From positions 1 to 35,879 of the forward strand of contig NZ_FUXU01000018.1 in the NCBI RefSeq assembly GCF_900167155.1: a stretch of DNA of 35,879 nucleotides, in the 5' to 3' direction. The notes beneath the pieces were generated by a model. It worked only from the letters and a program-made list of their open reading frames with translations. It made no database searches and was not told the origin of the DNA. Of this stretch, positions 1 through 9,640 are shown piece after piece. Source of the stretch: Enterovibrio nigricans DSM 22720. Its GTDB lineage: Bacteria > Pseudomonadota > Gammaproteobacteria > Enterobacterales > Vibrionaceae. A program made the translations under genes and the position numbers. Within the stretch, counting starts at the first letter, position 1. Each line of letters opens with the position of its first letter.

Positions 1-1
1 G

Positions 2-292
2 GTTGCGCTTATCCCACCACGAGAAGGGGCTGCATTCTGGGAACAAGGACACCCTCGCAATTTAGCAGTAGGTTGTCAAAAGCTCTACGGCTCCAACAAG
101 AAGTGGAAAAAGCGGTATGGCTATCACAAGCGCTCACTATCAGAGACAGCAATGTACCGAGTAAAACAGCTGCTAGGTAGGAAATTAAGCCTAAAAAATT
201 ACAATGCTCAGGTTGGCGAGACTTACGCTATGATCAAAGCGCTGAACAAGCTTACAGGACTGGGTATGCCTGAAACTCAGTATATTGCTTAA
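2..292 (+). CDS. IS5-family (IS903 group) transposase, C-terminal part
   Basis: The frame is open from base 2 to the TAA at 290-292 and gives the last 96 residues of a transposase; the N-terminus is off the window. The fragment carries the Y-(2)-R-(3)-E-(6)-K signature of IS4/IS5-type DDE transposases: Tyr, two residues, Arg, three residues, Glu, six residues, Lys in YHKRSLSETAMYRVK (about bases 122-166). The Glu is the third catalytic acidic residue. The tail ending TGLGMPETQYIA matches the usual end of IS903-group proteins. The enzyme cuts and joins DNA at the element's ends. Whether this copy is intact cannot be told from here. Confidence 0.85.
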   Translation, partial: VALIPPREGAAFWEQGHPRNLAVGCQKLYGSNKKWKKRYGYHKRSLSETAMYRVKQLLGRKLSLKNYNAQVGETYAMIKALNKLTGLGMPETQYIA

Positions 293-315
293 GAACCGAA
301 CAACTTTAGGCTGCC

Positions 316-705
316 ATGTCTTCCAACCGAATTAAGCAACAAAGCCGCGTAAAAGGTCTGGCTGGCAGCTTGTTGACTAACATGACAGGCGTATTCTGGG
401 CGATGGTGATAATCGAAAGCTCGACCTTTGCGGGGTTAGAGATTTTAGGTTACGTGATCACGGCTATTGTTGCTTTCCTTCTGTGTATTCAAGCGAAACA
501 AGCCTGGCTGGGATACATTCCAGGCACCTTTATCGGTTGCTGTGCGACATTCGCGGCGGGTGGTGATTGGCAGATTGTTGTGCCGTCTTTGCTTCTGGGT
601 GGCGTGTTTGGATACTTGATGAAAGCGACAGGACTCTGGCTTCACAATAAATCCAACCCATCTTCCGAAGTAGACGCTTCGCATTCAAAGCAAGTGAAAG
701 CCTAA
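316..705 (+). pseudogene. DUF1097 (YcdZ-like) inner-membrane protein, 5' end removed by the IS
   Basis: From codon 11 onward the product aligns well with E. coli YcdZ from its middle to its end: the segments VFWAMVII, LEILGYVITAIVAFLLCIQAKQ, PGTFIGCCATFA and GDWQIVVPSLLLGG all have clear counterparts. YcdZ-type proteins are about 160 residues with several membrane spans and no established function. Here about the first 50 residues are missing. The ATG at 316 and the next ten codons lie inside the IS (before 346), so the 129-residue open frame is a fusion of IS tail and gene remnant. A weak AGG lies five bases before the ATG, so a truncated protein could still be made, but the first membrane spans are gone. 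The native promoter must be left of the IS. Confidence 0.8.
329..346 (-). repeat. Right terminal inverted repeat of the IS
   Basis: GAATTAAGCAACAAAGCC reads inwards on the minus strand as GGCTTTGTTGCTTAATTC. Its first nine bases match the start of the IS903 terminal repeat and the rest is close. It lies 37 bases beyond the transposase stop codon. The left partner is not in the window. Confidence 0.7.
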
Positions 706-1005
706 AAGGGCGTCACGCAAACGCACAAAGCTTATCAACCCTGCTCAAATGACACACCCTCCCACGCGGGCTAGGAGGGTGGTGCGCTACCCATTCAAGC
801 GTCACACCTTTCTATTCAGCACGTTCCAAAATACCGCCAGATTTTCTTCTGACGCTTTTCTTAACAAAGAATGCGGGTAGAGTGTTACTCCTTGATCGTG
901 TTAACCCCAAAATGTTTTGAACGCGCGATGATCAGCAATTTTGGAAAAGTAATGATGACGCGACCTCGATAGGATCGTTACTGAATCATTTGTGAAGGAC
1001 AATCA
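706..1005. other. Intergenic region between ycdZ remnant and AraC-type gene
   Basis: No gene is supported here. It contains one clear hairpin (755-781, listed separately) and the upstream region of the AraC-type gene. I see no convincing -35/-10 pair. Confidence 0.5.
755..781 (+). terminator. Stem-loop after the ycdZ remnant
   Basis: CACCCTCC (755-762) pairs perfectly with GGAGGGTG (774-781) around an 11-base loop, 50 bases beyond the ycdZ stop. There is no T-run on either strand, so it is at best a weak or Rho-assisted terminator or an mRNA 3'-end structure. Confidence 0.4.
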
Positions 1006-1854
1006 ATGAGTAATGATCTGAATGCCGAGAGAATGAAGCACGTGCTGCATTTTATCGAGCGTAACTTGGATGAGGACATCGACTGCAATCAGTTGGCGGA
1101 AATTGCCTTTTATTCGAGGTTCCATTTTCATCGACTTTTTCAGGCTTATGCGGGAGAAAGTGTTTACGCATTTCGTAAACGCCTACTGCTTGAGCGAGCA
1201 GTGAAGCACCTTCAGTTTACCCGCGATAGTATTTCAGACATTGCGTATAAGTGCGGATACGAAAACCAAACCTCGTTTAACAAAGCGTTCCGTAAACAGT
1301 TTTTGATGAGTCCGAGCGACGTCCGAAAACAAATGATTTCAATCAATCGACCGATGGATTGCCCATTACCCAAAAGGATAGAAATCATGACGCCAGAAAT
1401 TGTTGAATTAAACGATGTACCCGTGATCAGTGCCCGAGGAAGCGGCGAGTATTCGAGTGCCGCCTCCGAAGCGTGGGGGAAACTCATGGGATTTGCTTAC
1501 AAAAACAGGCTGATGAATAAAGAGGTCAGACTGTTTGGTGTATCCTACGACGACCCAGACATGACAGACCCTGAGCGCATTCGCTACGATGCCTGTTTGG
1601 ATATCGACGCTGATGTATCAAGCGATGTAGAGGTACGAAAGCAAGTCATTTCAGGTGGTAAATACGCCAAGTTTATCCATAAAGGCGCACACGAAAACTT
1701 TGCTGCTACCTACACCCACATTTTCAAAGAATGGCTGCCAACCAGTGGTTATCAACTCAGGGATGTTCCGTGCTTTGATATCTATCTCAATCGCGACCCA
1801 CGAAGAACCAAGCCTGAAAACCTCAGAACCGAAATATACATTCCCATCGCTTAG
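1006..1854 (+). CDS. AraC-family regulator with GyrI-like effector domain
   Basis: The 282-residue product has two parts. Residues about 8-108 form the two helix-turn-helix motifs of an AraC/XylS DNA-binding domain located at the N-terminus, as in Rob, with typical text such as LAEIAFYSRFHFHRLFQAYAGES and ISDIAYKCGYENQTSFNKAFRKQF. Residues about 125-282 resemble the GyrI-like/AraC_E_bind domain, which binds small hydrophobic or cationic molecules in proteins such as Rob and BmrR. It is therefore probably a ligand-responsive activator. The ATG at 1006 is preceded by GAAGGA at a suitable distance. It is a single-gene unit ending at the hairpin at 1890-1920. The ligand and target genes are unknown; the neighbouring ycdZ remnant and malY-like gene are possible targets only by proximity. 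Confidence 0.88.
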   Translation: MSNDLNAERMKHVLHFIERNLDEDIDCNQLAEIAFYSRFHFHRLFQAYAGESVYAFRKRLLLERAVKHLQFTRDSISDIAYKCGYENQTSFNKAFRKQFLMSPSDVRKQMISINRPMDCPLPKRIEIMTPEIVELNDVPVISARGSGEYSSAASEAWGKLMGFAYKNRLMNKEVRLFGVSYDDPDMTDPERIRYDACLDIDADVSSDVEVRKQVISGGKYAKFIHKGAHENFAATYTHIFKEWLPTSGYQLRDVPCFDIYLNRDPRRTKPENLRTEIYIPIA

Positions 1855-1889
1855 CTTTCGCTAAGATTCAGCGCTCAAATCTGACAGAC

Positions 1890-1920
1890 AAAAATAGCAC
1901 CGAGGCAGGTGCTATTTTTA
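1890..1920. terminator. Bidirectional terminator between convergent genes
   Basis: AAAATAGCAC (1891-1900) pairs with GTGCTATTTT (1909-1918) around an 8-base loop, with A-run before and T-run after, so it can end transcription from both the AraC-type gene (plus) and the malY-like gene (minus). Confidence 0.85.
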
Positions 1921-1935
1921 CTTCCTCACAGCGCG

Positions 1936-3102
1936 TCAACTCAACCCCTGAACCGTCACTTTCATCCTTCTTAACGCCTCATCCAGCGTCTTTCGGGTAC
2001 AGCCGAAGTTCAATCTGACAAACTTACGGTTACCGAAATCTAAGCCGGGAGATAGACCAACGCCTGCTTCTTCAAATAAGCGGTGTGGGTTGTCGACGGG
2101 GAGCTCGCTGCAGTCAATCCACGCAAGATAGGTGGCTTCAATGTGCTCAAGCTTTAAGTAGGGAAGTGCGTTGATTTCACGCATCAGCAGATCGCGGTGT
2201 CCCGCGAGGTAGCAAAGTTGTTCTTGTAGCCACGCTTCGCCATGTTCGTACGCGGCTTCTGCGGCAGTGAATGCAAGTACATTAACGCCGGGGACAATGC
2301 CGCGCTTCACCTTCTTAAAACGCTGGCGAATTTTAGCGTTCGGAATAATAGCAATCGATGCGCCAAGGCCAGCAATGTTGAAGGTCTTGCTGGGGGCCAT
2401 CAAGGTCACGCTGCGCTGTGCTGCGCGTTCATTGATACTGGCAAACGGAATGTGTTTCAGGTGGTCGTCTAAAATTAGGTCACAGTGGATTTCATCTGAA
2501 CATACCAATAGGTCATGCTTCTCCGCAAAGGCGAGCGTTTCTTCCAATTCTTCTTTTCGGTAAACGGTGCCGCCGGGGTTGAGCGGGTTACACATTTGCA
2601 GTAATCCGCCTTTGCCTGTCAGTTGCTTTTCGGCTTGTTCAAGGTCAGGGAGCCAACGGCCGTTTTTCAGCACCACAGGGGCTTTAACCAGCGGCCTTTC
2701 AGCAAACTTGGCAGAAGAAATAAACGGCGGATAGATTGGACTGGGGCTAATGATGGTTTGGCCTTCATCACTCAGGGCGCGCGCCGCGATATTCAGTCCA
2801 CAAACCAATCCTGAGAGGTAAACCACACATTCAGGTTCAATGTGCCAGTTATAGCGGTCGGCCATGCGCTTCACAAAGATCTCAGTCAGGGTGTCAGATG
2901 CGTGGGAGTATCCAAACACGCCATGTGCGACGCGTTCTTGTAGTGCTTCGATAACGGCTGGTGGTGACTGAAAATCACTGTCTGCCACCCACATTGGCAG
3001 AATGTCGGTGCCTTTGTACTTGTCCCACTTGTCCCACTTGACGCTACAGCTTGGTGTTCTGTCGACATCTTTATCGAAATCAAACGGGGAAGAGTCTGCC
3101 AT
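1936..3102 (-). CDS. MalY/PatB-family PLP-dependent C-S lyase (aminotransferase fold)
   Basis: The 388-residue protein is a fold-type I PLP enzyme of the MalY/PatB group, which cleaves cystathionine and other cysteine S-conjugates to pyruvate, ammonia and a thiol. Visible features, numbered from the chosen start: the N-terminal DILPMWVADSDF (33-44), NPLNPGG (172-178), CSDEIHCDLI (201-210) with the PLP-ring Asp, and the Schiff-base motif APSKTFN with Lys239. Length matches the family (about 390). I start at ATG 3102 because AAGGAA precedes it by eight bases; an in-frame extension to 3132 begins with TTG and adds ten residues without family similarity. MalY of E. coli also dampens the maltose regulon, but nothing here indicates that role. 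It is monocistronic and ends at the shared terminator at 1890-1920. Confidence 0.88.
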   Translation of the reverse strand: MADSSPFDFDKDVDRTPSCSVKWDKWDKYKGTDILPMWVADSDFQSPPAVIEALQERVAHGVFGYSHASDTLTEIFVKRMADRYNWHIEPECVVYLSGLVCGLNIAARALSDEGQTIISPSPIYPPFISSAKFAERPLVKAPVVLKNGRWLPDLEQAEKQLTGKGGLLQMCNPLNPGGTVYRKEELEETLAFAEKHDLLVCSDEIHCDLILDDHLKHIPFASINERAAQRSVTLMAPSKTFNIAGLGASIAIIPNAKIRQRFKKVKRGIVPGVNVLAFTAAEAAYEHGEAWLQEQLCYLAGHRDLLMREINALPYLKLEHIEATYLAWIDCSELPVDNPHRLFEEAGVGLSPGLDFGNRKFVRLNFGCTRKTLDEALRRMKVTVQGLS

Positions 3103-3204
3103 GTTGCTTTCCTTGCACATTGATTTCATCAAAGCTTACTGAAAGATAAGGGGGAGCGTAAAGCAGACAAATGGGGGAGTGTGATAATTTAGCTGACGCA
3201 CAAA

Positions 3205-3228
3205 CAAAAAATCGGGCCGAAGCCCGAT
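3205..3228 (-). terminator. Intrinsic terminator of the protease/7TM/ATP-grasp operon
   Basis: On the minus strand ATCGGGC, loop TTCG and GCCCGAT are followed by a T-run (the A-run at 3206-3210 on the plus strand). The hairpin starts four bases after the TAG of the ATP-grasp gene. Confidence 0.9.
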
Positions 3229-3231
3229 GTT

Positions 3232-4221
3232 CTAATTTTTGTGTCCCGGCGTGTGGGTGCCGTGGAAGTGTTTCGACACATAGGCCACACGATCGGCAGG
3301 TGTCGTTGGTGTGGCAGTCTCGCCTAAGGCTTCAATATGGCGAAGCCTTGGCAGCAAGCCACAACCGTTTGCGATTTGAATAGCCAAACCAGGACGAGCA
3401 TTCAGTTCCAACACCATCGGGCCTTGTACTTTATCGAGCACCATGTCGGTGCCTAGATAACCTAAGCCTGTCATTTCCCATGCGCTTGCTGCCAACGTCA
3501 GCAGTAACTCCCAATGGGGAACGACTAACTCATTGAGCAATCGACCTGTATCAGGATGATGTTCGATGGGGCGATTAAACTGCACGGCGCGCAATGCTTT
3601 ACCTGTCGCGATGTCGATGCCGACACCAACAGCGCCTTGGTGAAGATTGGCTTTACCGTCTGAGGCGGTGGTAGAAAGTCGCATCATTGCCATGACAGGG
3701 TAACCTTTAAACACGATAACGCGAATATCTGGCACACCTTCGTAGCTGAAGCCGTCAAACACATCATCGAATTGAATGAGGTTTTCCACCACGGCCACGT
3801 CGTTCTTACCGCCCAGAGAGAACAAACCCGCCAGTGTGTTGGTGATGTGACGTTCGACTTCCTGTTTGCTGACCTCTGAACCCGATGGCTTTTTGTAAAC
3901 GCCATCTTTGTTTGAGGTCACCACCAGAATACCTTTACCGCCCGAACCCTGAGCGGGCTTTATAACAAAGCCCGGCCAGTCCTTTACCATCTCATGAATG
4001 GAAGGGACGCTATGCTGTTCACTGATCACGCCAATCAGTTCGGGAACGGTTGCTCCGGCTTGCTGCGCGAGGCGTTTTGTTTTTAGCTTATTATCGACCA
4101 GCGGGAACAGTTTGCGACTGTTGTAGCGGCCGATATAGCTGATATTACGGCGGTTCATGCCCATAATACCTGCGCGGTTGAGCTTAAAGGGTGAAGTGTA
4201 CTTTTCTAGAAAACTAAACAT
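3232..4221 (-). CDS. ATP-grasp alpha-L-glutamate ligase-like protein
   Basis: The 329-residue protein belongs to the ATP-grasp superfamily, in the group usually annotated 'alpha-L-glutamate ligase-like' (RimK-related). The ATP-binding glycine-rich loop is at residues 88-99 (KPAQGSGGKGIL), and the metal-binding Glu/Asn motif is in VLELNARPGL near the C-terminus. ATP-grasp enzymes activate a carboxylate as acyl phosphate and join it to an amine or thiol; the substrate here is unknown. It is the last gene of a three-gene operon, only four bases after the 7TM gene, with a terminator directly behind it. This three-gene arrangement recurs in Vibrio and Pseudomonas as I recall. The gene context suggests a role at the cell envelope, but the protein itself has no signal peptide or membrane span and should be cytoplasmic. 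Confidence 0.82.
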   Translation of the reverse strand: MFSFLEKYTSPFKLNRAGIMGMNRRNISYIGRYNSRKLFPLVDNKLKTKRLAQQAGATVPELIGVISEQHSVPSIHEMVKDWPGFVIKPAQGSGGKGILVVTSNKDGVYKKPSGSEVSKQEVERHITNTLAGLFSLGGKNDVAVVENLIQFDDVFDGFSYEGVPDIRVIVFKGYPVMAMMRLSTTASDGKANLHQGAVGVGIDIATGKALRAVQFNRPIEHHPDTGRLLNELVVPHWELLLTLAASAWEMTGLGYLGTDMVLDKVQGPMVLELNARPGLAIQIANGCGLLPRLRHIEALGETATPTTPADRVAYVSKHFHGTHTPGHKN

Positions 4222-4225
4222 AGGT

Positions 4226-5731
4226 TTAGTCCTTCACCAGCGGTTTAAAGCGCTTAAGCTCGCTCAGGCGGTAACCTGTGTAGTTACCCAACATCAGGAT
4301 CACAGCGAGAATCACCAACTGAATACCGATGAAGTTGAACGTGATGTGACGAACCAGTTCGTTGGTCATCGCAAGGTAAACCAGTACTGCGGTCAGCAGT
4401 GAGCCACCACCTTGCACGAGTACTTCCTTCGCGCCTTCTTCTTCCCAAAGAATCGACATACGTTCGATGGTCCAAGACAAAATGATCATCGGGAAGAAGG
4501 TAATGGATAAGCCTTCTACCAAGCCAATCTTAAAGGCCACCACGGTAAATACCGAGATGATCATGATAACTGTGATGATAACGGCCGATATTCGCGCCAC
4601 AAGGAGCAAGTTAAGCCGCGACAGGTAACTTCGGATAATCAGACCTGTACCGACAATCAGCAAGAAGCCGACGATGCCTGGTACCAACTGGGTTTGTACG
4701 AAGGCCACCGCAATCAGTACGGGCATAAAGGTCCCCGAGGTTTTCAGGCCGACCAACACACGCAGAAGTACCACAATCAGCGCACCGATAGGCACAAGCA
4801 TGATGGTTTTAAACATCGCTTGTTCTTCGATTGGTAGGCTGTGAATCGAGAAGTTCAGCAGGCTTTCTGCCTGGATTTTCTCGTTGGTTGCCTGTTGAGG
4901 GCTGATGTCCTGAGAAATAATCGAGAAGCTGACTTGGCTGTTTGTGCCGCCCATCACTTCCAGCAATGGCATGCCTTTTTCGTTCCAAAGCAGCAGATTG
5001 TCCGGTGAGCCTTCTGAGCCCGTTTCGATGTTAAACAACTGCCAATTGGTGTTGTTCCAAATCTCGACCATTGGAATGATATTTTGGCGGCGGCGACCAT
5101 CTTCTAACTGAAGGGCTCCCACAACGCGGCCATGGATACCTTCCAGCGAGAGAATGGCAACAATCGCGTTTGCTTTACTCATCTCTTTGGTTATGAGCGC
5201 AGCGTTCTGACTGTCTTTGTCATTGAACTGTTTGATCAGTTCTCGCGTCAGCGTGGCATTATCCGCGGAGCGAGCTCTCGCTTGATCCAGCATGGCTTCG
5301 GCGGCGGTTTTTATCGGGCCATCAAGAGCTATAGGAGTCACCTCACCCAGTGGTGGTTCCGTTGGCACTTTTGCATTTTCATCAACCAACATCTGGTTTT
5401 TGAAATACAAGATTTGCTGGCCATAGGCTTCGCGTTTTGTCCATTCTGCGCGACGGCCGTTTTCGGTATTCACCAATGCAAAACCGTACCCAGGAGAGCT
5501 GGTGTTTTCATTGATGAGGGTAAAGCCTTTTTGGGTGTCCGGTGTCGCAAGTGAGACGGTTACCGGTTCACCTTTGGCGTCAAATTCAACACGGGCTTCC
5601 ACTTCCCATACTTGATGTTTCTGTCCTGCTGTCCATGGCACACCGTACACGTCGTGACGGTAAATGCTCATGCCCATTCCCACGATGATCAGCAGACTGA
5701 TGAGTAGATAAAAGGGGATGCGTGAAGTCAT
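4226..5731 (-). CDS. Inactive transglutaminase-like protein fused to seven membrane helices
   Basis: The 501-residue protein begins with a membrane anchor (about residues 5-23) followed by a large periplasmic part (about 25-305) that matches the inactive transglutaminase-like domain of this family. A C-terminal bundle of about seven hydrophobic helices follows (from MLVPIGALIVVLLRVLVGL, about residue 310, to the end), containing KTSGTFMPVLIAVAFV and TFFPMIILSWTIERMS. These features fit the family 'inactive transglutaminase fused to 7TM' (Transglut_i_TM / 7TM_transglut). No catalytic activity is predicted; the periplasmic domain may sense or bind a peptide-like ligand. It lies between a periplasmic DTG-protease lipoprotein and a cytoplasmic ATP-grasp protein, so it could transmit information across the membrane; that is inference. 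The ATG at 5731 is preceded by GAGGAAAAA. Confidence 0.85.
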   Translation of the reverse strand: MTSRIPFYLLISLLIIVGMGMSIYRHDVYGVPWTAGQKHQVWEVEARVEFDAKGEPVTVSLATPDTQKGFTLINENTSSPGYGFALVNTENGRRAEWTKREAYGQQILYFKNQMLVDENAKVPTEPPLGEVTPIALDGPIKTAAEAMLDQARARSADNATLTRELIKQFNDKDSQNAALITKEMSKANAIVAILSLEGIHGRVVGALQLEDGRRRQNIIPMVEIWNNTNWQLFNIETGSEGSPDNLLLWNEKGMPLLEVMGGTNSQVSFSIISQDISPQQATNEKIQAESLLNFSIHSLPIEEQAMFKTIMLVPIGALIVVLLRVLVGLKTSGTFMPVLIAVAFVQTQLVPGIVGFLLIVGTGLIIRSYLSRLNLLLVARISAVIITVIMIISVFTVVAFKIGLVEGLSITFFPMIILSWTIERMSILWEEEGAKEVLVQGGGSLLTAVLVYLAMTNELVRHITFNFIGIQLVILAVILMLGNYTGYRLSELKRFKPLVKD

Positions 5732-5764
5732 TTTTTCCTCATTGCTCGCACAGTTAACCGTGCG

Positions 5765-6538
5765 TTATTTCTGTTCGGCGGCAAACTTTGGATGAATGTA
5801 TGACTGACTAACGTCAACCACGGCGATGTCTTTGAAGAACTCGCGTCCCAGCAGCACAGGAAATTCCATTTGAGAGCGGTCAGCCAGTGTGAACTGAGTT
5901 TTCTCATGAAGATCACCAAGACGAACACGAAGCTCGATAACTGGGCGTCGCTCTAATTCTTCTGCAGATGCCTGACGAATTTTCACCCAACGTTTAACAG
6001 GGGCTTCAATGGTTGCGACAGGCAGCGCTGCTTCTTCTTTGTTTTCTTTCTTGGGTTCAGTGTGAGCAAGCTTAAAGCTTACCCAGGTCTTTCCATCACG
6101 TTCGAACTCTTGAATGTCAGTGGCGTTCAGTGACGATGTGGTTGCGCCTGTATCGACGCGTGCGTGGTAATTTGAATTTGCTGCGTCAATCCAAACCCAC
6201 TCGGTCTCACCTAGAATGGTTTTGTTTTGCGCTTGTGGTACAGGGATCTCTCTGTCCACGTAAACCACTTTCGGCTCCGGCTCGTTAGCCACTTGTCGCG
6301 CTTGCGTGTTACTCACTACTTTCAGTGTGTCTGACATATCTGCAACTTGCTGTTCCAGAGTTGCTATTCGCGATTGTTGAGAGTCGAGGTTGTCGTTTAG
6401 CGCGACGTAATCGGTCTTAAGATTGGTCTCTATGTTATTGATAGCGTCCAATGTTTGCTGATGTTGTTCTTGGGATGTCAGGCTGCAGCCAGAAAGAACG
6501 GCAGAAAAAAGAATCAGCAATCCGCTGCGAGTTAGCAT
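5765..6538 (-). CDS. Lipoprotein with RimB-like/retropepsin-like protease domain
   Basis: The 257-residue protein starts with a lipoprotein signal (residues 1-18, lipobox LSGC with Cys18), so it should be anchored in a membrane facing the periplasm. Residues about 22-75 look like a coiled coil (repeated LDxQQSRIATLEQQV). Residues about 105-250 match the 'ATP-dependent zinc protease' family (Pfam Zn_protease, RimB-like). Despite its name this family has a retropepsin-like fold with the aspartyl signature seen here as RVDTGATTSSL (Asp129-Thr130-Gly131). A glutamate/lysine-rich insert lies at about 160-175. The ATG at 6538 has GGAG six bases upstream. It is the first gene of the operon with the 7TM and ATP-grasp genes (33 bases to the next gene) and is separated from cmoB by a strong terminator. 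The substrate is unknown. Confidence 0.83.
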   Translation of the reverse strand: MLTRSGLLILFSAVLSGCSLTSQEQHQQTLDAINNIETNLKTDYVALNDNLDSQQSRIATLEQQVADMSDTLKVVSNTQARQVANEPEPKVVYVDREIPVPQAQNKTILGETEWVWIDAANSNYHARVDTGATTSSLNATDIQEFERDGKTWVSFKLAHTEPKKENKEEAALPVATIEAPVKRWVKIRQASAEELERRPVIELRVRLGDLHEKTQFTLADRSQMEFPVLLGREFFKDIAVVDVSQSYIHPKFAAEQK

Positions 6539-6595
6539 ATGGAGCTCCGAGCTGAGAGATTAAGGAGTTGAATTTATGGAGTTTAGTTTATCTTG

Positions 6596-6619
6596 AAAAA
6601 AAGGGTGCGAGAAGCACCC
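6596..6619 (-). terminator. Intrinsic terminator after cmoB
   Basis: On the minus strand GGGTGC, a five-base loop and GCACCC are followed by seven T (plus-strand A-run at 6596-6602). It begins 12 bases after the cmoB stop and separates cmoAB from the lipoprotein operon. Confidence 0.9.
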
Positions 6620-6630
6620 AATGTCATAGA

Positions 6631-7602
6631 TTAGTCAGGATTTCGTGCGACCAGAATAGCGCGCTTCGGTGCAGGATAACCTTCAATGGTTTTGGACGGA
6701 TCGTTTGGATCCAGATAGTCAGGCAATGAGTTATGCGTCATCCAACCTGTGGTGCGTTGTTCATCTGCTGTGGTGACACATTCGTCCACGATACGGACAT
6801 CAACAAAGCCCACTTTCTCTAACCATACCTTGAGTGCTTTCGCCGATGGGAAGAAGTAGACATTGTGCATTTGCGCGTAGCGATTGAACGGCACAAGCAC
6901 GGCATTTTCATCGCCATCAATGACCAGTGTTTCCAACACAAGTTCACCGTTTTTTACCAACTGGTTTTTCAATTGGATCAAATGGTCAAGTGGTGATCGA
7001 CGATGGTACAACACACCCATACTGAATACGGTGTCAAATGCTCGCAGTTCTGGCAGTTTCTCTATACCCAGAGGAAGCAAGTGAGCCCGTTGGTCGTTGC
7101 CCATTAAGCGGCGAATGGCTTCAAACTGCACAAGGAAGAGCTCTGACGGGTCGATACCTACTGTCAATTCTGCGCCTTCACCCAGCATGCGCCACATGTG
7201 ATAACCATTACCACAACCCACGTCTAGTACGTAGCGGCCTTTTAGGGGAGAGATATGAGGCAGAACGCGGTCCCATTTCCAGTCAGAGCGCCATTCCGTA
7301 TCAATGTGAATACCATGAACATGGTATGGGCCTTTGCGCCAAGGGTGGAAAGAACGCAGCAGGTTCTCATATTTAGCACGCAGACCTTCTGATAATTCGC
7401 TGTCCGAGCCTATGGTGACGCTGTCTTTGATGTCGACATGCGAAGGCGCATCTATAGGGATCTTCTTCAATACACGCATCCACTTCGGTAAATCACCGTG
7501 CGGCTGGTTTTGCCATTCTGACAGTTGTGCTGGCAAAACGTTTAACCAGTTCTGGAGGCGGTTCTTGGCGATCAGTTGGTAAAAATCTGAAAAATTGAAC
7601 AT
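6631..7602 (-). CDS. cmoB: tRNA U34 carboxymethyltransferase CmoB
   Basis: The 323-residue protein matches CmoB along its whole length (E. coli about 323). It transfers the carboxymethyl group of carboxy-S-adenosyl-methionine to 5-hydroxyuridine at tRNA position 34, giving cmo5U, which widens wobble reading. The Rossmann SAM-binding motif is [14 protein letters not shown] (126-139). The segments [32 protein letters not shown] and [16 protein letters not shown] are characteristic of the family. It follows cmoA after a gap of 59 bases in the same direction, and its transcript ends at 6596-6619. The start ATG at 7602 has only a weak purine-rich site (AGAAAGAAT). Confidence 0.97.
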   Translation of the reverse strand: MFNFSDFYQLIAKNRLQNWLNVLPAQLSEWQNQPHGDLPKWMRVLKKIPIDAPSHVDIKDSVTIGSDSELSEGLRAKYENLLRSFHPWRKGPYHVHGIHIDTEWRSDWKWDRVLPHISPLKGRYVLDVGCGNGYHMWRMLGEGAELTVGIDPSELFLVQFEAIRRLMGNDQRAHLLPLGIEKLPELRAFDTVFSMGVLYHRRSPLDHLIQLKNQLVKNGELVLETLVIDGDENAVLVPFNRYAQMHNVYFFPSAKALKVWLEKVGFVDVRIVDECVTTADEQRTTGWMTHNSLPDYLDPNDPSKTIEGYPAPKRAILVARNPD

Positions 7603-7661
7603 GGGTATTCTTTCTGTTTAGGTTGGCGTTCAAGTGTTTCTCTCAAACACCAACGTTTTCA

Positions 7662-9037
<1,376 letters not shown>

Positions 9038-9514
9038 TTATTGACTTTTATAAGTGTTTTGGGTGCTGATGATTCGCCACTTTCCCTTTTTGTTTCTCTT
9101 GAAAATATGGGTGAAAATTCCGTTCCTTGGGCAAGGTCTGCCTTCAACGCAGTTTAAATTTTGCAACTCCCAGTTGACATAAGCTATCGCTGTGTTTTTA
9201 TCAATTCGCTTTATGTCTAAATTAATTACTTTAAACAATGTTCCATTGAGAAATGTGTCAAATATTTGCTGATGTCTTTCTGCAATGGCTTCTTTACCAT
9301 CAAATCTTGTTGAGAAAATATTAATAAATACAGAGTTTTTGCTGAAAGGTCGTGCAAACATTTCGCCATTTTGCATTTCCCAGCCTTCTACGTAAAGATC
9401 TACTTGTTCGGCTATTTTAGAATGAATAGTGATGCTTTTATCGTGTGAGAATGCATTACTAGCCATACCAAATCCTAATGTTAATAACAATATTATCGAC
9501 TTTACAACTTTCAT
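9038..9514 (-). CDS. Exported SnoaL/NTF2-like domain protein
   Basis: The 158-residue product has a clear signal peptide (about residues 1-23, MKVVKSIILLLTLGFGMASNAFS, cleavage before HDKS). The remaining 135 residues resemble the NTF2-like superfamily (SnoaL/DUF4440/SgcJ type): helix IAEQVDLYVEGWEMQNGEMFARPFSKNSVFINIFSTRFDGKEAIAERHQQIF, then strands ending in WRIISTQNTY. Such domains form a cone-shaped pocket and occur in isomerases, ligand-binding proteins and proteins without activity, so no reaction can be assigned. It has two Cys (in LNCVEGRPCPRN) that could form a periplasmic disulphide. GGAG precedes the ATG. It stands alone in an AT-rich zone and codon use looks AT-biased compared with the housekeeping genes around it. 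Confidence 0.75.
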   Translation of the reverse strand: MKVVKSIILLLTLGFGMASNAFSHDKSITIHSKIAEQVDLYVEGWEMQNGEMFARPFSKNSVFINIFSTRFDGKEAIAERHQQIFDTFLNGTLFKVINLDIKRIDKNTAIAYVNWELQNLNCVEGRPCPRNGIFTHIFKRNKKGKWRIISTQNTYKSQ

Positions 9515-9640
9515 CGTGTCTTCCTCTCCTTGGGTTGAGTTAGGCTCAAACCTAGCCGTTTGATGTGTAGGTTAATTTAGGCGTGCTCGATCTGTTTTGC
9601 TCAAAAAAACCGCAATCTTGCACTGAGAACAAAGTGATAC

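Larger units (their letters stand above)
1..346 (+). mobile_element. IS5-family insertion sequence, right-end fragment
   Basis: The window opens inside an insertion sequence. It contains the 3' end of a DDE transposase (2-292) followed by a short non-coding tail. I place the right end at 346, where GAATTAAGCAACAAAGCC (329-346) closely resembles the terminal inverted repeat of IS903-group IS5 elements (about 15 of 18 bases agree with the IS903 end as I remember it). Immediately beyond 346 the sequence continues as the interior of a ycdZ-like gene, so this is a true insertion junction. The left end and the other copy of the target duplication lie outside the window. IS903-group elements usually duplicate 9 bp, which would make 347-355 the right-hand copy; this is inference. 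Confidence 0.8.

Noticed and set aside
3103..3132. Ten-codon TTG-start extension of the MalY-like protein
   Set aside because: ATG 3102 has AAGGAA eight bases upstream, whereas the TTG does not have a site and the residues have no family similarity.
7622..7654. Imperfect stem between cmoA and cmoB (GTTGG...CCAAC)
   Set aside because: A short interrupted stem without a T-run; not enough to call an attenuator.
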